Shown piece after piece: positions 59,262-64,000 of a stretch of 64,000 bases of DNA. The stretch covers positions 186,001-250,000 of the forward strand of contig DBXW01000005.1 of the NCBI GenBank assembly GCA_002309715.1, in the 5' to 3' direction. Below the pieces are notes generated by a model. That model was not told the origin of the DNA and did no database searches. It saw only the letters and a list, made by a program, of their open reading frames with translations. The translations under genes were made by a program, and so were the position numbers. The stretch is from Candidatus Avelusimicrobium cornigerorum. Its GTDB lineage: Bacteria; Elusimicrobiota; Elusimicrobia; Elusimicrobiales; Elusimicrobiaceae. Every line of letters begins with the position of its first letter. Position 1 is the first letter of the stretch.

Positions 59262-60820
59262 AAAAAGTAGTTTTGTTAATTCGCGACGGCTGGGGGAATG
59301 CAAAGGCAGGGCCGTACAACGCAGTCAGTTTGGCTAAAATTCCGAACATTACCAAGTATTTAGCCAACTATCCGCACACGCAAATTGAAGCATCCGGCGA
59401 GCAAGTAGGTCTGCCGGCGGGCTATATGGGATCTAGCGAAGTGGGCCACCTGAATATGGGGGCAGGTCGTATTGTCATCCAAGAATTAAAACGCTTAAAA
59501 GATACTATTGAAGACGGCTCTTTATTTAAGTCCGCCGCGTTTAGCGCGTGCATAGATAACTGCTTGAAAAACCACAAACCCTTACATGTCATGGGGCTTG
59601 TGCAAGACGAAGGCGTTCACGCCCACCACGATCACTTGCACGCCATTATCAAATACGCCAGCGAAAAAGGCATTAAAGATATTTACGTTCACTTCTTTTC
59701 CGACGGACGCGACACGCCGCCGCAAAGTGCGATCGGCTATATCCGCACGTTAGAAGAAAAAATGAAAGCGTACGGCGCTGGAAAAATTGCCACTATTCAA
59801 GGTCGCTATTACGCCATGGACCGCGGCGAAGATTGGACACTAACCGACAAAGCATATAATTTAATTGTCCGCGCGCAAGGGTTGCACGGCACGACTGCCG
59901 AAGAAGTCGTCAGCACCGATTATAAAACGATGAAAACACCCGACGGTGGTCCGATGGTAGATGAGTATATTCCGCCGACTGTGTTGGGTGATTACAAAGG
60001 CATGGAAGAAAACTCCAGCGTGATTTTCTTTAACTTCCGCCAAGACCGGGCCATCCAACTTACCCGCGCATTTATTGACGACAATTACCCGGGCAAAGAC
60101 CGCGGACCGCGCGTGCCGTGCGTGTTCTGCGGCTTAACCAAATATTACGATTCTTTCCCATACAACGCTTTGCCCTCTATGACAGACGGCGGCGGGATGA
60201 ATAATTTACTGGGCGAAGTAATTTCCAAAGCGGGCTTAAAACAACTGCGTTTAGCCGAAACGCAAAAGTTTAAACACGTTACGTCTTTTTTCAACGGGAA
60301 ACTGTTAAAACCGTACCCCGGCGAGGACCGCATTGAAAAGAAAGGTCGCTTTGATCCGGCTACATTTGCCGACCACCCGGAAATGGAAGCGTATATCGTT
60401 AAAGACGAAGCCATTAACCAAATCAATTCCGGCAAGTATGATTTTATCGTCATTAACTTTGCCAACTGCGATATGGTGGGCCATACGGGCAATTTGAAGT
60501 CCGTTGTTAAAGCCGTAGAAGTGGTTGACGAGTGCACCGGCGCCGTAACCGAGGCCGCTTTGGCCAAAGATTATGTGGTGTTCATCACCGCCGATCACGG
60601 AAACGCCGAAGAAATGTGGGACGAGAAAATCAATATGCCCAAAACGGCGCATACGACTAATTTGGTAGATTTTATCTACGTAGATAAAGATAATAAATCT
60701 GCCCAAATGCAACCCACGGGTAATTTAGGCGACGTAGCCGCCACGGTATTAGACGTGCTGGGGCTGGAAAAACCCGCCGATATGACGGCGCATAGTTTGA
60801 TTGTCAGCCGCAACAAATAA
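59258..60820 (+). CDS. gpmI: 2,3-bisphosphoglycerate-independent phosphoglycerate mutase
   Basis: Converts 3- and 2-phosphoglycerate in lower glycolysis with two Mn ions. Seen: RDGWGNAKAGPYNAV near the N terminus, catalytic Ser in MGSSEVGHLNMGAGR (about residue 65), DEGVHAHHDHL, HFFSDGRDTPP, NFRQDRAIQL, NCDMVGHTG and ADHGNAEEMWD. The length of 520 residues fits the family. Near the RDGWG motif the usual bacterial form is MDGWG, a minor change. A terminator follows. Confidence 0.95.
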   Translation: MKKVVLLIRDGWGNAKAGPYNAVSLAKIPNITKYLANYPHTQIEASGEQVGLPAGYMGSSEVGHLNMGAGRIVIQELKRLKDTIEDGSLFKSAAFSACIDNCLKNHKPLHVMGLVQDEGVHAHHDHLHAIIKYASEKGIKDIYVHFFSDGRDTPPQSAIGYIRTLEEKMKAYGAGKIATIQGRYYAMDRGEDWTLTDKAYNLIVRAQGLHGTTAEEVVSTDYKTMKTPDGGPMVDEYIPPTVLGDYKGMEENSSVIFFNFRQDRAIQLTRAFIDDNYPGKDRGPRVPCVFCGLTKYYDSFPYNALPSMTDGGGMNNLLGEVISKAGLKQLRLAETQKFKHVTSFFNGKLLKPYPGEDRIEKKGRFDPATFADHPEMEAYIVKDEAINQINSGKYDFIVINFANCDMVGHTGNLKSVVKAVEVVDECTGAVTEAALAKDYVVFITADHGNAEEMWDEKINMPKTAHTTNLVDFIYVDKDNKSAQMQPTGNLGDVAATVLDVLGLEKPADMTAHSLIVSRNK

Positions 60821-60842
60821 CTAAAGCGGTTTATTTAAAAAC

Positions 60843-60870
60843 GCCCCGGGTTAAATGCTCGGGGCTTTTT
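60843..60870 (+). terminator. Intrinsic terminator after gpmI
   Basis: GCCCCG (60843-60848) pairs with CGGGGC (60860-60865), then T5. Confidence 0.88.
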
Positions 60871-60880
60871 AACTAATTTG

Positions 60881-60907
60881 TTGACAAGTCCCCGGAAAAA
60901 GTACAAT
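60881..60907 (+). promoter_or_regulatory. Promoter of the exported HAD gene
   Basis: TTGACA (60881-60886), a 15-bp spacer and TACAAT (60902-60907). The predicted transcription start is next to ATG 60916, so the mRNA has little or no leader. Confidence 0.55.
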
Positions 60908-60915
60908 ATATGTAT

Positions 60916-62037
60916 ATGAACAAACGCACATTTTTTTGGATAAATGCGCTTATTATATATTTACCGCTAGCGGCTTATGCGCAAGCCCAAGGGGTAGTTA
61001 AATCTGCTCCGCGGGTGTTGCGGCCGGGCGCCTATGAGCAGTTGCGGCCCGGGGTTAAGACGTCGGTTCCATCCCCCGGTGCGTTAAAAAATCTACGTCC
61101 CACGGTAGGGAAAACAATTTCAATCGGTCCGCAAAATGTATATGATGGGGTAAACAATGGCGGGATAACCGGTTGGCAACAAACACAGGAATTTTCTTGT
61201 CCGTTAGAGCAGTTGCAACAGAAAATAGAAAAAGTGGCCCGCCCGCCTTTGTCTTCTTTTGATGCGGTGCCACGGCGTAGCGTGTTGGAAAGTCTAGGCG
61301 GTACCCCGTTTTTTACTTATTCTTCGCCGCGCCCTTTTTACAGTGAAAAATATCCACCGGTTCCTGCCGGACGGTTGTTGCTTGGCAAGCACGAAATAGA
61401 GGCCGTTATTTTTGACATGGATGGCACCTTGTTAGATTCTTTGCCCGCGTGGGAACACGCGTGTGCAAAATTTTTACGCACACATGGTGTTATTTTACCC
61501 CCTGAAATAGAAAAAGAAATTGAAAAAATGTCATTAGAACAAGGCGCGAAATATATTAAAGAGCAGTTAAATTTGCCGATGAGCGAGCAAGAATTGTTAA
61601 AAGGAACCTTGGGCATGGTACATCAGCATTATGCTACCGATATATTGCCTAAGCGCGGAGCGTTAGAAACACTGGTCCGGTTGCGTAAGCAAGGGATAAA
61701 AGTAGGCGTAGCCACAAGTTCCAATAAAGATTTGGCTGAAAAGGCTTTTGAGCGATTGGGGATGAGCCCGTATATTGATTTTGTTATTTCATGTGATGAA
61801 GTAGGCGTAGGAAAAACTTCCCCCGATGTGTATGAGGCCGCCCGCGAACGTTTGGGATCTGCCCGCGAGCATACGCTGGTGGTGGAAGACGCACTCTACG
61901 CGGTACGAACGGCCAAAGAAGCCGGATTTGTAACGGCCGGGGTAGAGGATACGTTTCATCCGCCGTCTTATGAGGCTAAAGTAGAAATAGAGAGCGATTA
62001 CTTCTTTGTCTCATTAGAGGACATGTTTAAAAAATGA
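60916..62037 (+). CDS. HAD-superfamily hydrolase with signal peptide
   Basis: The C-terminal half (about residues 155-373) is a HAD hydrolase of the beta-phosphoglucomutase/Gph type: motif I FDMDGTLLD, motif II ATSSN, Lys region VGVGKTSPDVYE, motif III VVEDALYAVRTAKEAG. The N-terminal half has a signal peptide (cleavage near AYA-QAQ) and a Pro/Arg-rich stretch with repeated LRPG units, so the enzyme seems exported, unusual for this subfamily. ATG 60916 is chosen; ATG 60910 lies only two bases after the -10. Its substrate is unknown. Confidence 0.78.
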   Translation: MNKRTFFWINALIIYLPLAAYAQAQGVVKSAPRVLRPGAYEQLRPGVKTSVPSPGALKNLRPTVGKTISIGPQNVYDGVNNGGITGWQQTQEFSCPLEQLQQKIEKVARPPLSSFDAVPRRSVLESLGGTPFFTYSSPRPFYSEKYPPVPAGRLLLGKHEIEAVIFDMDGTLLDSLPAWEHACAKFLRTHGVILPPEIEKEIEKMSLEQGAKYIKEQLNLPMSEQELLKGTLGMVHQHYATDILPKRGALETLVRLRKQGIKVGVATSSNKDLAEKAFERLGMSPYIDFVISCDEVGVGKTSPDVYEAARERLGSAREHTLVVEDALYAVRTAKEAGFVTAGVEDTFHPPSYEAKVEIESDYFFVSLEDMFKK

Positions 62038-62062
62038 TGGGGAAATAATGCCTTGAGTGATT

Positions 62063-63367
62063 TTATTGCCCGGTGCGTACGTGATCAAAAAATTTTTTTA
62101 CGCGGTGATCGCATAGGATATCTCTAACTGAGATATCCTTTTTTAAATGCACGCCGCTAAGCGTGCGGCAGCGGCTAAGTGCCACGTAGGTTTGCCCCGG
62201 TGCAAAAGCCCCGCGCCCGATATCCAAATAGATGCTGTCAAACGTCAGCCCTTGCGATTTATGTATCGTAATGGCCCAAGCCAGTTTGAGTGGGTATTGT
62301 TTGAAAAATCCTTTTACTTTAGGGGCTAATTTTTGCGTAAGCGGGTTAAACTCGTAACGGACATCTTCCCACACGTGTTGTTCCACTTGATATACCACCC
62401 CTTTGAGTTCAATTTTTATAAAGTCCGGCCCTAATTCATAAACGGTGCCGATATCGCCATTGACCCAATCGTCGGTATTAGTTAGCATCATGATTTTAGC
62501 ACCCTTTTTAAGTTTCAGTTCGCTTTCCGCCGGAGTTATTTTGGGGTTGAAACCTTCGTCTTGATAGGCTGTATAGGTAAATTCCGGCCCCGGCAAGCGC
62601 GCCAGATAGTGCAAGTTGCGTCGCGCGGCTTCGCAGTTGGTGGGGGATAAAATGATACAGTTTTCAAATTTATCCGGTAACTCAAACGTTTTATGCGTAT
62701 TTAATAAAGTGTCTAATTGCGGTTGGGAAATTTCGCCTTCGCGAATTAAATTAAGTAAATGGGCAAAATCTTTATCGGTTTTCTGCCGGAAAATACGTTT
62801 AAGTTCAAATACTTCTAACGGCAAGCGTTTAAGCACGTGGGCTTCAAAAAAATACGGGCTTTGATATTCTTGGCTAAAAACGTCAAACAGGCCGCTTGAT
62901 AGTTTTTCTTCCACGGGGGGGAGTTGGAACAAATCGCCAAACAGTACAATTTTTTTGCCGCCAAAGGGCAAATCGTTATGAGTGGAAATCTGCAAGATGT
63001 AGTCCATAGCGTCTAACAAATCCGCACGGAGCATAGATGCCTCATCAATAATAATCGTGTCAAAGGCTTCCACGGTTTTGCGTGGCAAGCGGTGCAAATT
63101 GGCGGTATCAAACAAGTTGCCCGGTTTTAAGCGGAAAAACGAGTGAACGGTCTGCCCGTGCACATGGATAGCCGATATCCCGGTGGTGGCTAGTACGACG
63201 ACGTTTTGTGCCGAGTGTTCGGCAAAATAGCGTAGCAGCGTTGTTTTCCCGGTGCCCGCGCGCCCGGTAATAAAAATAAGCGGCGTAATGGCGGGCTTGG
63301 CTTCCAACAGTTTAAGCGCGTCTCTAAATTCGTCTGTTAAGATAATGGGGTTTTGCGTTGCGGGCAT
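62063..63367 (-). CDS. PIF1-like DNA helicase
   Basis: A 434-residue SF1B helicase. Walker A is GRAGTGKTT (about residue 36), motif Ia ATTGISAIHVHGQTVHSFF, Walker B IIDEASML (about 105), GDLFQLPPV, and motif VI TIHKSQGLTFDSI plus YVALSRCRTL. Pif1 helicases unwind G-quadruplexes and aid replication or recombination. ATG 63367 is used; an in-frame TTG at 63394 lies upstream of a TATAAT that would be the -10. Confidence 0.9.
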   Translation of the reverse strand: MPATQNPIILTDEFRDALKLLEAKPAITPLIFITGRAGTGKTTLLRYFAEHSAQNVVVLATTGISAIHVHGQTVHSFFRLKPGNLFDTANLHRLPRKTVEAFDTIIIDEASMLRADLLDAMDYILQISTHNDLPFGGKKIVLFGDLFQLPPVEEKLSSGLFDVFSQEYQSPYFFEAHVLKRLPLEVFELKRIFRQKTDKDFAHLLNLIREGEISQPQLDTLLNTHKTFELPDKFENCIILSPTNCEAARRNLHYLARLPGPEFTYTAYQDEGFNPKITPAESELKLKKGAKIMMLTNTDDWVNGDIGTVYELGPDFIKIELKGVVYQVEQHVWEDVRYEFNPLTQKLAPKVKGFFKQYPLKLAWAITIHKSQGLTFDSIYLDIGRGAFAPGQTYVALSRCRTLSGVHLKKDISVRDILCDHRVKKFFDHVRTGQ

Positions 63368-63373
63368 ACTCTT

Positions 63374-63379
63374 ATTATA
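63374..63379 (-). promoter_or_regulatory. -10 element of the helicase gene
   Basis: TATAAT on the minus strand, exactly 6 nt upstream of ATG 63367, with no ribosome binding site. Confidence 0.5.
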
Positions 63380-63434
63380 ACTTTTTACGAACAACTAGTA
63401 TTTTTTAAATCGGGTGCGTGGGTGTGGGTTTTGT

Positions 63435-63440
63435 TACGAT
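63435..63440 (+). promoter_or_regulatory. Extended -10-like element of the ZIP transporter gene
   Basis: TGT-TACGAT (hexamer 63435-63440) exactly 6 nt before ATG 63447. AAGGGG directly touches the ATG, too close for a normal ribosome binding site. Confidence 0.4.
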
Positions 63441-63446
63441 AAGGGG

Positions 63447-64000
63447 ATGAACGAGTCGGTCGGTTTAGCCTTGCTGTTTAGTTTTTTTGCCGGAGCCGCT
63501 ACCGCGGTGGGCGGGCTTTTGGCCTTTGTGATTAAAAAAGAAAATTTGTCCGCTTTGTCCATAGGGTTAGGCCTTTCGGCGGGAGTGATGATTTATGTGT
63601 CTTTTATGGAGTTGCTGCCGCAAGCGCAAACGGCCTTACAAACACAAGCAAATGGGAGATGGGTAAGCACAGGATTATTTTTTGCGGGAATTTTAGTGGC
63701 GTGGAGCGTTGATTATTTTTTACCGTCGCATCACGTGGAAATGCATACCTTAGATTCGTCTGCTCAATTAAAACGGCTCGGTTTATTTACCGCGCTGGTG
63801 CTGGCCATACACAATTTGCCTGAAGGACTAGCCACTTTTATGGCTACACTTAAAAACCCGGCTTTGGGGGTAAGTGTGGCCGTTGCGGTAGCGTTGCATA
63901 ATATCCCCGAAGGCATTGCGGTAGCGCTTCCTGTTTTTCACGCCACGGGTAGCCGCCAAAAAGCATTTTGGTACAGTGCACTTTCGGGCTTGGCCGAGCC
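63447..64000 (+). CDS. zupT: ZIP family zinc transporter, ZupT-like (3' end outside window)
   Basis: Open from ATG 63447 to the window end (184 codons). Membrane helices are evident; the metal-binding helices carry HNLPEGLATFMA and HNIPEGIAVALP, the paired HNxPEG motifs of ZIP transporters, and an early FMELLP. A His-containing loop (SHHVEMH) lies about residue 93. It would import zinc or other divalent metals across the inner membrane. It is divergent from the helicase gene with about 80 bp between start codons. Confidence 0.9.
   Translation, partial: MNESVGLALLFSFFAGAATAVGGLLAFVIKKENLSALSIGLGLSAGVMIYVSFMELLPQAQTALQTQANGRWVSTGLFFAGILVAWSVDYFLPSHHVEMHTLDSSAQLKRLGLFTALVLAIHNLPEGLATFMATLKNPALGVSVAVAVALHNIPEGIAVALPVFHATGSRQKAFWYSALSGLAE

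Overview
The window is ordinary chromosome from an anaerobic, Gram-negative-type bacterium, most likely a member of the Elusimicrobiota (Elusimicrobium-like, probably gut-associated). This is inferred from near-identical pilin cassettes scattered through the sequence, a complete type IV pilus operon whose PilM and PilN are fused, a HydF maturase for [FeFe] hydrogenase, and fermentative sugar-phosphate enzymes. There is no transposase, prophage or CRISPR array. The accessory DNA is a set of intergenic repeats beside tRNA and pilin genes.

Layout. 1-6.6 kb: cell division and translation (end of ftsQ, ftsA, ftsZ, a pilT-type ATPase, cmk, plsC, rpsA), all plus strand. 6.6-7.3 kb: pilin cassette 1. 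7.3-19.4 kb: a long minus-strand block led by a MoxR/Bat (aerotolerance-type) operon that runs on into rpiB and pgi, followed by miaB and a PilZ gene. 19.5-21.2 kb: a C_GCAxxG_C_C protein, tRNA-Leu(GAG) with palindromic and direct repeats, and pilin cassette 2. 21.3-38.9 kb: an O-antigen-ligase/TPR membrane protein, then the pilus assembly operon (alanine-rich OmpA-like protein, PilM-PilN fusion, PilO, PilP, PilQ, PilB, PilC, six prepilin-like proteins, a secreted gluzincin protease). 39-44.4 kb: a secreted protein, a ClpP paralogue with a variant catalytic triad, an acyl-CoA carboxylase beta subunit, a sigma-70 factor with a histone-H1-like tail, tRNA-Arg(CCU), a MITE-like element and pilin cassette 3. 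44.4-64 kb: class II aldolase, M42 peptidase, transketolase-like protein, PPC protein, RNase P RNA, RNase HI, LOG protein, dxs, prenyl synthase, hydF, a histidine kinase, a DEDDh exonuclease, gpmI, an exported HAD protein, a PIF1-type helicase and the start of a ZIP transporter.

How it fits together. The pilus operon, PilT and PilZ supply machine, retraction motor and probable c-di-GMP input. The three cassettes supply alternative major pilins, each with its own promoter-like leader and terminator. Pgi, Fba, GpmI, RpiB and transketolase cover much of glycolysis and the non-oxidative pentose phosphate route, and Dxs plus the prenyl synthase feed isoprenoids.

Most notable observations. (1) The poly-T run between TTGACT and TATAAT/TACAAT differs in length in each pilin leader (T8, T7, T10), suggesting slipped-strand phase variation. 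(2) Five genes have a -10-like hexamer exactly 6 nt before an ATG with no usable ribosome binding site, implying leaderless mRNAs; clpP is similar with 7 nt. (3) The sigma factor carries a 64-residue acid-free Lys-rich tail. (4) ClpP has Asn where the catalytic Asp is expected. (5) PilM and PilN are one polypeptide. (6) An intergenic hairpin upstream of two pilin cassettes shows a compensatory base change. All functional statements are read from sequence motifs without database searches.
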